From contig CAJNOL010000039.1 of NCBI GenBank assembly GCA_905250125.1, positions 124,001-188,000 on the forward strand: 64,000 nt of DNA, in the 5' to 3' direction. The notes below the pieces were generated by a model that made no database searches, was not told where the DNA came from, and saw only the letters and a program-made list of their open reading frames with translations. Made by a program: the position numbers and the translations under genes. The stretch is from Rotaria sordida (taxonomy: Eukaryota; Rotifera; Eurotatoria; Philodinida; Philodinidae). Shown here piece by piece: positions 39,241 to 50,312 of the stretch. Positions within the stretch are counted from its first letter, which is position 1; each line of letters starts with the position of its first letter.

Positions 39241-40306
39241 TATTGTTGAATGAAGATGAGTTTTTGATAATAAAGAATTTTCATCATCATTTGTATAATG
39301 AAGAAGTTTTTGTAATGATGTTGAAGATTTTATATGAGATGAATTATGTGAAAAACCATTTTCTTTTGTATTAGATGATCCTTGTTGAACAGATAAAAGA
39401 GAAAATGATGGAATATCAAAACTACTAGCTGATGATGTTGGCATTGGACGACTTATGGAATCATAATGATGTTCAGTTGATGCTGTATCAGCCAATGCAT
39501 AAAGAAATTGAAGTGTTTCAAGGCGTACTTTGAGAACTTTCTAAACAAAAATTGATTTACTTGAAAAATTCAACAGATTAAACAATATTTAAAATAAAAA
39601 TCCTAATATTATTCGGGTTGTACTCTAAAAAAAAACAATTTCTGTTAATCTAAACTGAAATTCTAATTTTGTCCAAAGACTACAGTGGCGGAATCCTCTT
39701 TGCTTTCCTCTTTAGCTCTGCCACTGAAATATCATCTAGTCAAAAGTCGAATTCCATTTTTTATTGTAACATATATTTCTATAATTCAAATAGAAATTTT
39801 TTTCAATATTAGCTTTCGGTAATAGATTAATGTTCGAAATTCATGATATTCTGAATAAAAATCTATGTAAAAAAAACTTACAAGTTTATTAAGTCGAGCA
39901 TAAATTTGACCAAAACGAAGCATTTCATGATTTCGTCCATATTTTTGAACTAAAAAAATATCAAGCAAACAAATAAAAAACAACAAATCTTTTTTAAATT
40001 ATTTCATACAATGTTTCCAAATTTTATCAAGTAATCGTATATCATCTTGATAAATATTTCCATGTTCTCTATAAATTATTTAAAAGTACAAAAAGAAAAA
40101 ACTATTTAACGAATTTTTTTTTTTTGACTTACGAATGAAGTAAATGCGAAACTGTATTAACAGTTTTGTCCAAAATCTCTGTAGAATTAAAAATAAAATT
40201 AATTAATCAAAATTTATCTTTAATTTTCTTTTTTTATCATACCAGGTTTATTATCACAATAGCAAAGACACAAATTTTTTATTAGGGCTAATTGCGAACC
40301 AGCCAT
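33444..40306 (-). CDS. TUBGCP3: Gamma-tubulin complex component 3
   Basis: Eleven exons on the complement: 40243..40306, 40133..40178, 40010..40068, 39882..39949, 38917..39540, 38433..38535, 37974..38339, 36124..36657, 35675..36054, 33633..33722 and 33444..33569, encoding 819 residues. GCP3 pairs with GCP2 and gamma-tubulin to nucleate microtubules. Recognised blocks: SLVGQAFIANLSSELREYHRL, the GRIP1 region DPYQEFFVSTDK...[25 protein letters not shown]...GKSINFLR, the GRIP2 region GWDVCCLDYKFDGPL and FNHLWRVKRMEY, and the C-terminal LRSLSFRLNFNEFYK, nearly the human LRFLSFRLDFNEHYK. A Ser/Asn-rich insert in exon 5 includes a poly-Asn tract coded by an ATT/AAT microsatellite (39211-39240). The last two short exons lie 2 kb away from the rest, beyond a repeat-filled intron. 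Confidence 0.95.
33723..35674 (-). other. Intron 9 of GCP3, 2 kb, with minisatellite
   Basis: It separates the exon ending KTVEP from the exon starting DAEVRRFHTIL. The right half holds a diverged tandem array (34890-35362). The rest is AT-rich with no coding signal; the ORFs at 33819-34028 and 34557-34802 are not supported. Confidence 0.75.
34890..35362. repeat. Diverged minisatellite, about 7 units of about 60-75 bp
   Basis: Units share the pattern: T-rich run, ATTTTTAGATTTAT, a CAACA/CAAGA block, CAAACGAACAGTA and ATATTAATTTA. CGAACCGTAA, CGAACAGTAA and CGAACAGTAAG occur near 34940, 35000 and 35070, with decayed versions (CAAACAATACGT, CAAACAGTAGA) near 35140 and 35210. The spacing of about 65-75 bp is regular to the eye. 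It is confined to GCP3 intron 9. Confidence 0.65.
36658..37973 (-). other. Intron 7 of GCP3, 1.3 kb
   Basis: AT-rich intron between the exon ending at the split codon for S (37974) and the exon starting at 36657. I see no repeat structure or coding exon in it. Confidence 0.7.
38536..38916 (-). other. Intron 5 of GCP3
   Basis: A 381-bp AT-rich intron following the Ser/Asn-rich exon. No repeat or coding signal was seen. Confidence 0.7.
39683..39726. repeat. 44-bp inverted-terminus remnant in GCP3 intron 4
   Basis: It begins CAGTGGCGGAA and ends TCTGCCACTG, an inverted pair of a type common at ends of hAT and other cut-and-paste elements, with only about 24 bp between. It lies in the intron 39541-39881. 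Probably an extremely deleted transposon copy. Confidence 0.4.
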
Positions 40307-40663
40307 GGTTGCTGGCAAAAGATAGTAAACTGTATGTATTTGACAAACATTTGATGAGTCATTAAATGAAATATGATTAATCACATTGACTTATTTTTGA
40401 ATTTATAATTATTTCTATATTTTATATTACTATTTCTATATTTTCTTTTTATTAATATTTTTGGCACTAAGCCATCTATATATTTTAAAGTTTTTATTGG
40501 TTAAAAATTTTTATGACTCATTGTTGATTGTTTGAGGAAAGTGTCGAATAACTCTTATTATATATACGTCAGGCTTTTTCTTTTTGTTTTGTATTAAAAA
40601 AAAACCAATAGAAAATTTTATATATGTTTCTATTTTTGTTCTATTTAGAAAATAAATTTTAAT
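40307..40663. promoter_or_regulatory. Head-to-head GCP3/ALIX intergenic promoter
   Basis: Only 357 bp separate the two start codons, so both 5' UTRs and promoters must lie here. It is AT-rich with T-runs near 40390-40460 and 40570. No canonical element can be fixed by eye. Confidence 0.6.
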
Positions 40664-43600
40664 ATGAGTTCAAATCCAAATAATTTTTTAACAATACCAG
40701 CTAAGAAACCTTTTGATGTTAATCTTTCAACACCGATAAAAAATTTCATTAAAGCAACATTTGGTGATAAAGAAGATTATTCAGCTTCAATTGATGGTTT
40801 TAATTCACTTCGTGCTGAAGCATTACTACGAAGTAATTATAAAGATGATTGTTCAAAATTACTTAGGTTTGAAAAAAATTTATTATTTCATTTATATAAC
40901 AAATAAAATTTATTTATTTATTTATTTATTTATTTAGATATTATGATCAATTAAATGCAATTGAATATAAATTACCAATAACAGAAAATCAAATACGTAT
41001 TTATTTTAAATGGCAAGATGCATTTGTTAGTGGTGGAAGTTTATTTGGTGGTAAACAAAAAACAAATGGTTCATGGAAATTAGCATATGAAAAAGCATGT
41101 GTTCTTTTTAATATTGGACATGCATATAGTGAATTAGCATTAGCACAAAATTTATCTATTGATGAACAAATGAAAGCAGCATCAAGATATTTTCAATTAT
41201 CATCGGGGGTTTATTCATTTTTAAAAGATTATGTTAATGCTAATTCATTATCAGATTTATCAGTGGATTTTGAACCAGCTGTATTAGCAAGTATTTCATG
41301 GGTAATGCTAGCACAAGCAGCAGAAGTTATTTATATGAAATCGGCTAATTTTACAGGTAAAACAAAATAAAAAGATGAAAATTATTTGAAACATAAAAAA
41401 AACAAATAATTGTATTCATTTAGATGAAGTGGCAGCTCAAGTTGCAGCACATGCTGCTGATTGTTATAAGGAAGCGTATACATCAGCAAAAACTGAAAGT
41501 GCAAAAAAAATCATTCCGGAGGTTGGTAAATTTCATTTGATTTGATTTTTCAAGAAAATTTTTATTTTGGAATAATTATGTGAAATTTCGAAATATTATA
41601 TAGAGCGAAGTGTGAAAGTTTTGAACTTTCCAAGACTTTGGAGAGTAAATGAAGGTCACCAGCCTCCTCTTTTTGATCAGTTTTGGTTCTTGAAGAGGGT
41701 GCAACTGATCTGCATGGAGTTTTCATCATAGATAGAACATTTAAAAGAAGGAAATATGTAATGGTGGAAACACAATTTTACACAAGGTTTGCGTAGTTGT
41801 CCATAGAACTACACGGAGTCAGCTTGCGACCATTGTCTAACTTTATTCGATGAAGTCGGAAGTTTTGAGATATCTTAAACTATATCGCAGAGGTGGTCTT
41901 AAGCTTTTTAAAAAATCCGACTTTTATGTTTTTTTTTCTGAGGGAAATACGTAAAGGTTCGGATCTCAAACCGGAGTGCTAGCATTCAAAGCTCTATAAA
42001 TCCGGGTAGGAAGGTGAAAAACGAAAATGACTGATTTTACCTCTGGAGAATACTTTGAAGTATTTGTTGCCAAAATTTCAGCCCGATTGGACAAAGTTTG
42101 ACGTGAATGATAAGCGGCCTCGCTGCGATCCTATGGACAACTGCAAAAACCTTGTTTAAAATTGTTTTTCTCAAACATATGTCTCCTTATTTCAGGTATT
42201 CTATCTATGATAAAAATTTTATGCAGATCCGTTATATCTTATTCGAGAACCAGAAATGGCTAAAAAAAGAGAGTATCGTTGAAAGAAATAGTATTGATTA
42301 AAAGAACCTCAAAATATCTTCATGTTCAGTTAGAAAAGATTATTCTATACCGGTATGACTTAAAATATTTATAAGTCTTATTTGGAGAATTAGGCTGTTC
42401 TAAATTATGTTACAAATTGACAAGAACGGTATTTGTTCAAGACTAGAATAGGCAATAATTTAAAGTTCAAATCTACGTAGTAAACCTTTCGCATTCATCT
42501 TCACATGCGAAATCAATTTCAGCGTGGCCAGCCATCTGTCATCCATACATGGGAGCGGGGTTCAAATTTAGAAAGTTCTTCTATCATTTCAGAATCCGAT
42601 ACTGGTGACGAATATCTGCTTATGTTTTTTTGCTTTCATCCTAACCCAAACTGGGATTTTTCGAAAAAAGGATGAAAATCTGTAACGAACACTATTTCCA
42701 GTTTTTTATTCGATGGAGATATGGTTGTTGAAAACTGAACAACTTTTATCTAGAAAGTTCATTCATATATCTCTTCGTTTCATACTAAAATGCTAAAGTT
42801 AGAAATTCCGTAATGGCTGAATAGCTCACCTCGAGATAAAGGAAAATTCAATGAAATTTTCACTGATAATAGATTTAAATATCTATAATAAAAGTTTCAA
42901 AGACTTTTCTTGTGCCATCGATGAAAAAATAAATGTTACAATATAAAAAACATGAAATTCTATAACGGTTAGTCACACTGACTTCTGCTTTGCAGGTTTT
43001 TGTTATATACGTCATGCAGAGGTTATATTGTTTGTCAAAGTTATTGCAGATCAGCTAAACAACAAATAGTAATTAATTGATTGATGATATGGTAATCAAA
43101 ATATGTTGGAATTTTCGCTTTTATAAATGTATATATTTAATTTTACTGAAATAAATAAGTACTATTCAAAAAACTTGAGAATAACATCGTGTTGACATTT
43201 TAGAGTTTTTTCGTTGATAAAAATTGATTCTTAAAGTGCTTATCTTCTAATTGAAAATAATACTCAAACTGACAAATAATGTCAAAAGAAAATCGTTTCC
43301 TTATGAATAAAGTTAACTATCTTTGAGATCAAAACTTATAACGAGTTATATAGAAAAGGTTGAGTTGATTAGATTTACTAATTTTTTATTATGTTTTAGA
43401 GCTACTTGTACATCAATCTTGTAGAAATGAAGTCGCTAGACTCATTAAAAAAAAAAAAAAAGAAAACTTATTAAGTTGATATGAAAAAGTTAATGAAATT
43501 ATGATTAGTAGATAAGAAAGTGACAATGAAATGTGCCTGCGAAAAAACTAGACGTATGGAATTTAATTTATTAGATTTATCCAAATGTTGAGACATACTT

Positions 43601-46600
43601 TTGATAGTGTCTACCACATTGTAATTTAATCCGAATCCACATTTTTTCTATTAGACGGCGAAAACAAAATGTCGATATTTATAAATAAATAAAGTTCTGT
43701 ATGATTCTTCAAAAAACAACAACTTCAGAAAACTCCTAATTCTCAATGTTTCTTACTAATATCTACATTATTTATCTATTTATTCTTATAAAATTAAATA
43801 CATATATATTATGAAAGCGCAAAATTAACTAAAATGATGTATTTAATGTATAATATCATCAATCAATTGAATTGTATTTGTTGTTTAGTTACCGTTATAC
43901 ATTCTACTTCAATTGAAGTTTTTATTTTTCTTGATGTCAAGTGCTTCACACTCGAGTATAAAATCAATTATACACCGAGGCATAACTCAGCACTTAAGGC
44001 TACAGGGTAGAACGCAAAGTGGTTGAGTCTCAGAAAAAGGGGCACTGCGTTGACGATTTTCAAACGCGCAGGGTAGGGAAATGTCGTGTAGACGAGTTTC
44101 AGAAGCAGAAGAAATCACGCGCCTCCCATAAACTACGTTTCTGATTATGCAAACGTGATAAATAATTTGATTTTTTTTACATGGACTAAAAAAAAATGAA
44201 TATCAACTAATATTGTTTTTTGTCGTCTATTTAAGAATCATGTCAATATTATGTTTGTCAAACATTTATTATTTCAATCGAGAACTGAATATCATGCTGG
44301 TAATCAAGCTCAAGCTGATCGAAAATATGGTCTTAAAGTAGCACGATATGAAGTAAGTAAAATTGATATATGAGCAATTTTATTCGTTAGCGACGTGACA
44401 CAAAAAAGGATTAAAATTTTTACTATATGCATTTCCATCAAAAAAAAATTACTGTAAGTTCAAATGATATTTTTGAAAGCTAAACAGTGCGTTTTGTAGA
44501 AGATTCTTTAGGGTAAAAAGAACTTCTATGGACTTCGTTTTTCTTGAATAATTTTGGTACTGACTACATATTCATGGGAAAAGAACTTATTCGAAAAACT
44601 AATCCTTGTAAAGAATGAAAGTTGACCATGTCTTATTCTCACTCATTTTTCCTATATAAATAATTAATTAAATATTTTTCTATAAATTAGCGTGGAAAAG
44701 ATTTTGCTGATCAAGCAATTAGTAAATGTACGATAGCTGCTTTTACACCAACACTTCGTACAAATCAAGATGAAATAGCTAAAGCAGCAGCAGCTGCACG
44801 TAAAGATAATGATTTTGTTTATCATGAACGATTACCAGATCCAAAAACACTTGAAACTATTTTGGCTAAACCAATAGCTAAACCATTACCAGTTACATTT
44901 CCGATAATGCCTGACTTCAAAGGTAATTAAATATTTTAATTACATTTCTTTTTTTTTTTTAAACAATTATTTTGTTTAGATCTATTTGCTTCACTTGTTC
45001 CCATAGCATTAAATAATGCATTTGCAGCATTTAGTTCAAAACGTGCAGAAATTATGAATACAGAAGTTAATCGTATTCGAGAAGCAACTAATGTTCTCAA
45101 TGCGTATGTTTAATTTAAATAGAATTTTATATAATTAATTTTTAGTTGATTTTTAGTTTTTTGGCTTCAATGAATTTACCAGCTGCTATTGAAGATAGTG
45201 GTGGTCGTCAAATTCCACCATCAGTTAGTGAAAAATCGAATGAAATTAAACGACAAGGTGGTATTAATACATTAGATAAAATGATTAATGATTTACCGGA
45301 ATCATTACAACGAAATAAAGAAATTCTTGATGAAGTAATATTGAATTATTTTCATAGAAAAATTTTATTTTAGTTTTTTCATTTTTATTAGGCAATTCGT
45401 ATGTTAGATGATGAAGAACGAGGTGATACAGAATTACGTAATCAATTTAAAGAACGTTGGACTCGTACTACATCACCACAATTAACAGCACCATTACGTG
45501 AAGAAGCTAAAAAATATATGGATATTATACAAAATGCAATTAATGCAGATAAAATTGTTCAAGAAAAATTTCGTATGAATCGAGATGCTATTGTTTTACT
45601 TAGTAAACAAACGGTAATAATAATAATAATAATAATTCTCAATAAGAAATTTCATTGTCAAATATATGAGAGAAAAAATTAATCTTATTGTTCTATAGTA
45701 GAAATTCTTCCAATTTGAAATGATTATATTTATTCGTTATTTCTTATGTGAATAAGGCTTATTCTTCTGTCAGTAAACCTATTTTTGCTTCAGAACAACC
45801 GATCTAACTGAAAATCTCAGAGAATATGTGTTTAAGTCTTAACAGTTCACATTAAAATTTCGGCCCAACATATGAAGCTATCATAATATCAAAAGTTAAA
45901 AAGTAGATATTTGCCTAGCAAGGATTGTCTCCTTCAAAACTAATGATACAGATTTCGGGTTGAGTTTAACATGCAGCCAAGACGACCTGCCGCTACAACT
46001 TAACACAGTCCAATATTTCAACATATTGTTTCTTTGTTTCTAATGAAATTTTCTCTCACAAAAAAATCTCGAGCAATCGGAGTGTCTCTATAGAAAAACA
46101 TTCGTGTTTTTTTCAAAAAGTAAGTCGAAAACTTTGGCTATGTTAAGTTGTAGAGCACAAATTTCTCTTCAATTTAAAACATTTCCAAGAGTAGCATCTT
46201 AAAGAGTACAAAATTGTTGAATAAAATACGAGATTATCGAATTTCCTACGACCTTCTGTTAAAAAATTATAAGCATTACAGAAAACAAAAAACAAATGAG
46301 ATTTTTAGCAATACTATGATACGTTTCGCTTGTTTTTTTATTTTTTGTAATGCTTATAACTTTTTAAGAGAAGGTCGTACAAAATGCGACAAACCCTCGT
46401 TTTATTCAAAGTTTTCTGCTCTTTAAAATGTTACTCTTAAAAACTCATTTTTACAAAGTCTTCCTTTCATAGTACATCTATGAAATTTCCCGACATTGAT
46501 GTTACAAAATGAAAAGCTCGATCTATTTATTTTAGCATGAAATAGCTGATGAACTTCCAGCAGCAACAGCTGCTGGTGCATTACGTGATTCTTTTGTTGT

Positions 46601-47701
46601 ACGTGAATTACATCGTTTAATGGATAGTGTTGCAGCAATAAAAGCCGAACGTGAAGTAATTGAATCTGAATTAAAAAATACAGATTCCGATGGTATTCGT
46701 GCACGTTTAATTGCTGCATTTCAACAAGGAAATCATAATGATGAAAATAGTGCTGTTGTTCATGAAATTGAAGCAATTTATACTCCATTACGACAACAAG
46801 TTAGTGAAAGTTTATCAAAACAAGAACAATTAGTTGAAAATATTCGTCGTGCTAATCAACAATTTCAAAATGAAAAACAAGGAAATGCATCAACAGAAAT
46901 GCGTGAAGAAATGTTAAAAAATTTAGCTCGTGCATATGATGCTTATCAAGAATTATTAAATAATTTAAAAGAAGGAACTAAAGTAAGTTTTAATCTTTCT
47001 AATATAATTATTTACAAAAATATGTTTCTTCTTTTTTTTTCATAGTTCTATAATGATCTGACACCATTATTACTTAAATTTCAAAATAAAGTATCAGATT
47101 TTGTATTTGCTCGTAAAACAGAAAAAGAAGATTTAATGAAAGATATTCAACGAGGAATTGTTGGCGGAAATCCTGCACCACCACCAACAACAACACAACA
47201 AAGTGGTATGAAAAAAACTATTATTTAAAGATTAATATAATTTTCATTTTATTTCTTTAGCAAATAATCCATATGCATCAAGTGTTGCTCCAACATATCC
47301 ACCATCGCAACAACCATCAGCTCCAGCAACTGATGGTGTACCACCGACAACAGCACCTGGTAAGAATAAAATTTAAAAAGAGAAAACAAAATTATTTATT
47401 TAGTTTATTCTCTAGATGGTTCTGCATTACCATATCCAAATTCATATATGCAACCATTTTTTCCAATGCCACCAGGTTATAATCCATATAATCCATTTTC
47501 GAATATGAGTAAGTTTATTAAGTTCAATTTATGTATGATATTAATCTGTTTTATTTGCTCTAGCGGCATCGCCATATCCTATGGGTGGAGCTTCGCAATA
47601 CCCACAACAAGGTAAGTTTTTTTTTCAAATGTTTACAAAATAATTTGTGTTTTTTAGGTTATGGTGTTGAGAAACCTCAACCAGGTGGTAAAAAGAAATG
47701 A
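40664..47701 (+). CDS. PDCD6IP: ALIX / programmed cell death 6-interacting protein
   Basis: Fourteen exons: 40664..40866, 40938..41356, 41424..41521, 44236..44352, 44691..44922, 44980..45103, 45157..45334, 45392..45613, 46536..46982, 47046..47205, 47261..47359, 47416..47508, 47564..47611 and 47658..47701, coding for 827 residues. ALIX is an ESCRT accessory protein in multivesicular-body sorting, abscission and membrane repair. The Bro1 domain fills about residues 1-360 ([47 protein letters not shown]). The V domain follows with [53 protein letters not shown] and [15 protein letters not shown]. The last four exons encode a Pro/Tyr-rich tail ([22 protein letters not shown]). The tail is shorter than in vertebrates, and I see no clear PSAP motif, which in vertebrate ALIX recruits TSG101. 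Introns 3 and 8 are long and carry foldback repeats. Confidence 0.96.
41660..42275. repeat. Foldback element 4 (ALIX intron 3)
   Basis: The reverse complement of 42110-42275 aligns with 41660-41830. Shared blocks are GGTTCT, GATCTGCAT, ATCATAGATAGAA, ACAAGGTTT and AGTTGTCCATAG. The arms are about 170-200 bp around a core of about 250 bp. It is moderately diverged and has no ORF of its own. Confidence 0.75.
44005..44142. repeat. GC-richer dispersed repeat, copy B
   Basis: Aligned with 27270-27410 in the same orientation (TTGAGTCTCAGAAAAAGG, GATTTTCAAA, GAGTTTCAGAAG). It is conspicuously richer in G and C than the surrounding ALIX intron. No ORF is shared by both copies. Confidence 0.6.
45614..46535 (+). 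other. Intron 8 of ALIX, 0.9 kb
   Basis: It separates the exon ending LLSKQT from the exon starting HEIADELPA. Its 3' half carries foldback element 5. Immediately after the donor is an (ATA)n tract, and the frame at 46214-46426 is repeat-arm sequence. Confidence 0.75.
46187..46440. repeat. Foldback element 5 (ALIX intron 8)
   Basis: The left arm (46187-46302) and the reverse complement of the right arm (46328-46440) share TACGACCTTCT, TTATAAGCATTACA, AAGAGTA.CAT.TTAAAGAG and others. The loop is about 25 bp, so the transcript could form a long hairpin. It ends less than 100 bp from the exon 9 acceptor. Confidence 0.8.
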
Positions 47702-49217
47702 TACACTTTTTCTTCGTAGACAAAATAAAGCTTATCTTTTAAATTATTCAACTTTGTCTTGTATGATCAAATGAATGTACTTCTTCTTCTTTGTTATTAT
47801 ATATATATACTATATATTCACCTCTTTTTCTTGAGATCTGCTTCTTCTTTTTCTCTTATACGTTTCCGGTGTTATCGTTAAGATCATGAACACTCAGACA
47901 CAAGAAACCTCAATGTATTCTGCTGCTTTGTGTACGTTTGTCTACTATTATTTTTTTTTTTTGTCGTTTTTATTGTCCTTTTATTCTCTACATATTCTCA
48001 TTTTCTGGATAAATAAAAACAACATTTGCATCGAAAAAAAAGCGTTTTTTTCAAAAAGTAAAAGGAAAAATCATCATCATTCTCTTGTTTGTATTGATTG
48101 ATGAGACGAATTTTCTACATTGGGACTATTTGAAAACTATTAATCTGGTTATTAAGAGTAGGAGTGTCAGTTTTCGATTCTGTACCTCGGTACATAAACC
48201 CAAGATGTGGTTTCTATTGCTAGAAACACAAATCATATCCTAGGTTTTTATTAGGGATGGAACTATAAACAGGCACTCCTAGTTTCGGACTCGAAATTCC
48301 TCATTTTCAAGAGATCTGAAAATCTGAACTGAGATTTTGAGGTCAAGATCAAGCACATCTGAAAGAGCATAGTCAAAAACCTATTATCCGTTGTTTTGCC
48401 TTAATAAAAATGTCAATCGCTTAAATAGAGAAGCATGCAATTCAACATCTTGTTTGAAACATCATTAGCACTGTATTTAAAAATTTCACTGTATCACCCT
48501 TTTTTTTCAGTGTATTGCTGATCTAAAAATTATGGATAATAGGTTTTGGATTATGCTCTTTCAGATGCGCTAGTTCTCGACCTTAAAAGTTCGAGTTCAG
48601 ATTTTTGAATCTCTAGAAAACCAGAAGTTTCGGATCAAAAACTAGGAGTGTCAGTTTTCGATTCCTTATCCAGGATGTGGTAGATAGCTGAAAGCATTCG
48701 AAAATCCATTTAAAGTATTGTAAAAATGTATTCGTGTTTCTTGAAGAAACAAACTTCTAGGAACACCAACATTGATACCCATAATTAAGAGCCTGTTTGG
48801 AAAAAAAAAGTAAAACTTGAAAATACAACATGGTTAGATTGGAAAGAAATCATTCACAGTTTAAAGGCTCAATTTACTAAAGTTTTTGTTTTATAAAGCT
48901 TACAAAACGTTGTATTTATGATGTAATTGTCAATAAAATGTGTTTGTGACAAGTGTATAGAATAATAAATTATAGTGAACCTATAATATTAAAGAAAATT
49001 GCAATGAAATCTTCATACCTTTGACTGCAATTCTAAACATGCAAATGGCGTTAGAAACATGTTTATCTCATTAAAGAAACCATTCAATGTTTCTTTTGAG
49101 ACCGAAAAAATATTAAAAGATAACAACAGTTAGTTATCGACGTATTTATTTTAATAAAAGAAAATTGTTTCGTGTTTTACTTTATTTATTTCAGTTTTTA
49201 TAACATATTTAATAATG
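47702..49217. other. Convergent 3' spacer between ALIX and the oxygenase gene
   Basis: Holds both 3' UTRs, a TA tract near 47800 and foldback element 6. No gene was recognised; the frame at 47886-48101 lies in the ALIX 3' flank and has no coding signature. Confidence 0.6.
48271..48652. repeat. Foldback element 6
   Basis: The left arm 48271-48393 pairs with 48533-48652: AGGCACTCCTAGTTT versus AACTAGGAGTGT, AAATCTGAACT, CATCTGAAAGAGCAT and AACCTATTATCC blocks. In addition, an identical 22-bp word at 48159-48180 recurs in direct orientation at 48642-48663, so the structure may be nested or rearranged. Confidence 0.7.
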
Positions 49218-50312
49218 CTATTTTTTTGTTTTCAGAAATGAAAAAGTCTGTTTATTCTTAGAAGGAGGAGGTCTGGTATTTGTTTCACTAATGGGTTTCG
49301 AATAAAATCTAATATCTGATGAGAGAGATTTACTCATTGAAAGACCACGTCGAGATTCAACACGTTTCATAAAAGCTTGCGATGTTTCACCATCTGGAAG
49401 TACATTCATTGGTAAAGAATTTGGTTGATTGACAAGTATTACTTCAGCATTGGCTGGTAAAAGTTGTACATTATTATGTTGTTCAAATAATTGTTTAATT
49501 TGATCTTCTGTACATATTTCTTGCCAAATAGTTAGTCGTGTTTGATGAATTGTACGAGGATAAATAACACGATGAATACCAGATTTAAAACGATTTCCAG
49601 TAAGAATGCTTGCTGCTTCACCCAGCCAAATAACACCAATATTAGATTGATCAACTTGAGAATTATTTGGTCCATCGATCCATTTATTTTCACATTGATC
49701 TTTCAATTGAAGGCCATCACATGTTGAAAGTATACTTAATGAAAATAGACCAGGATCATAATGTGGTACACAATTAACTTCATCCGTATTGTAACCAACT
49801 TCGGGTATTTTTGTTGGACCAGTTTTTTTATTAAAATAATAGACAATATCAAGCATTCCAAAAGCAGATAATTCTACTTGTTTGGATGGTTTATCATTTG
49901 ATACAGTTAATTTTGTAATTATTGGTTTTAAACGGTAAGTTAAATCATTGATTAATTGACTAATATGTTGTAATGTTGCTTCAATGTTCATCGGTAAAGC
50001 AGATTGAGAATCAATGATACCTTGTTGATTAGTTAATATTTTAATACCTTCTTTATGACCAACATATGAATAACCAAATGCATTTGATGATAAATAACGA
50101 GATTTTTCTATTTGATCAAGTGCAAAAAAATTCGAAAGAGATTTATTAATATGATTTAATTCTGTTACGAATGAACGACTATTGTGAGACAAACGTACAA
50201 AACACCAACCATTCGTTTCGAATGCTTGTTGTAATCTTAAAATTTCTAATGGATCATCGAGAAACAATTTCTCAAGATCAAGAAGTGGATGATTATTGAA
50301 TTCGGTCGACAT
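49218..50312 (-). CDS. 2-oxoglutarate/Fe(II)-dependent oxygenase, isopenicillin-N-synthase-like fold
   Basis: One uninterrupted 364-residue frame. The C-terminal half is a double-stranded beta-helix oxygenase: HYD within VPHYDPGLFSLSIL supplies His184 and Asp186 for iron, a second ligand is His247 in FKSGIHRVIYP, and Arg259 followed by Thr261 (RLT) fits the 2-oxoglutarate anchor. GLQLKDQ...WIDGP and GVIWLGEAASILTGNRF are typical of the non-haem dioxygenase family shared by plants, fungi and bacteria. The N-terminal DIOX_N-like part (LRLQQAFETNGWCFVRLSH) is also present. The substrate is unknown. The absence of introns, beside genes with 10-14 introns, and the family's distribution make horizontal acquisition plausible, though codon use looks native and retroposition is possible. 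A decayed transposase lies directly upstream. Confidence 0.87.
   Translation of the reverse strand: MSTEFNNHPLLDLEKLFLDDPLEILRLQQAFETNGWCFVRLSHNSRSFVTELNHINKSLSNFFALDQIEKSRYLSSNAFGYSYVGHKEGIKILTNQQGIIDSQSALPMNIEATLQHISQLINDLTYRLKPIITKLTVSNDKPSKQVELSAFGMLDIVYYFNKKTGPTKIPEVGYNTDEVNCVPHYDPGLFSLSILSTCDGLQLKDQCENKWIDGPNNSQVDQSNIGVIWLGEAASILTGNRFKSGIHRVIYPRTIHQTRLTIWQEICTEDQIKQLFEQHNNVQLLPANAEVILVNQPNSLPMNVLPDGETSQAFMKRVESRRGLSMSKSLSSDIRFYSKPISETNTRPPPSKNKQTFSFLKTKK

Larger units (their letters stand above)
41522..44235 (+). other. Intron 3 of ALIX, 2.7 kb
   Basis: Lies within the Bro1-coding part between the exon ending IIPE and the exon starting NHVNIMF. It contains a foldback repeat (41660-42275) and the GC-richer dispersed repeat copy B (44005-44142). 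The ORF at 42107-42301 is arm sequence rather than a gene. No alternative exon was recognised. Confidence 0.75.

Noticed and set aside
39072-39374. 100-codon plus-strand frame over GCP3 exon 5
   Set aside because: It is the antisense shadow of the Ser/Asn-rich exon of GCP3, including the antisense of the Asn tract.
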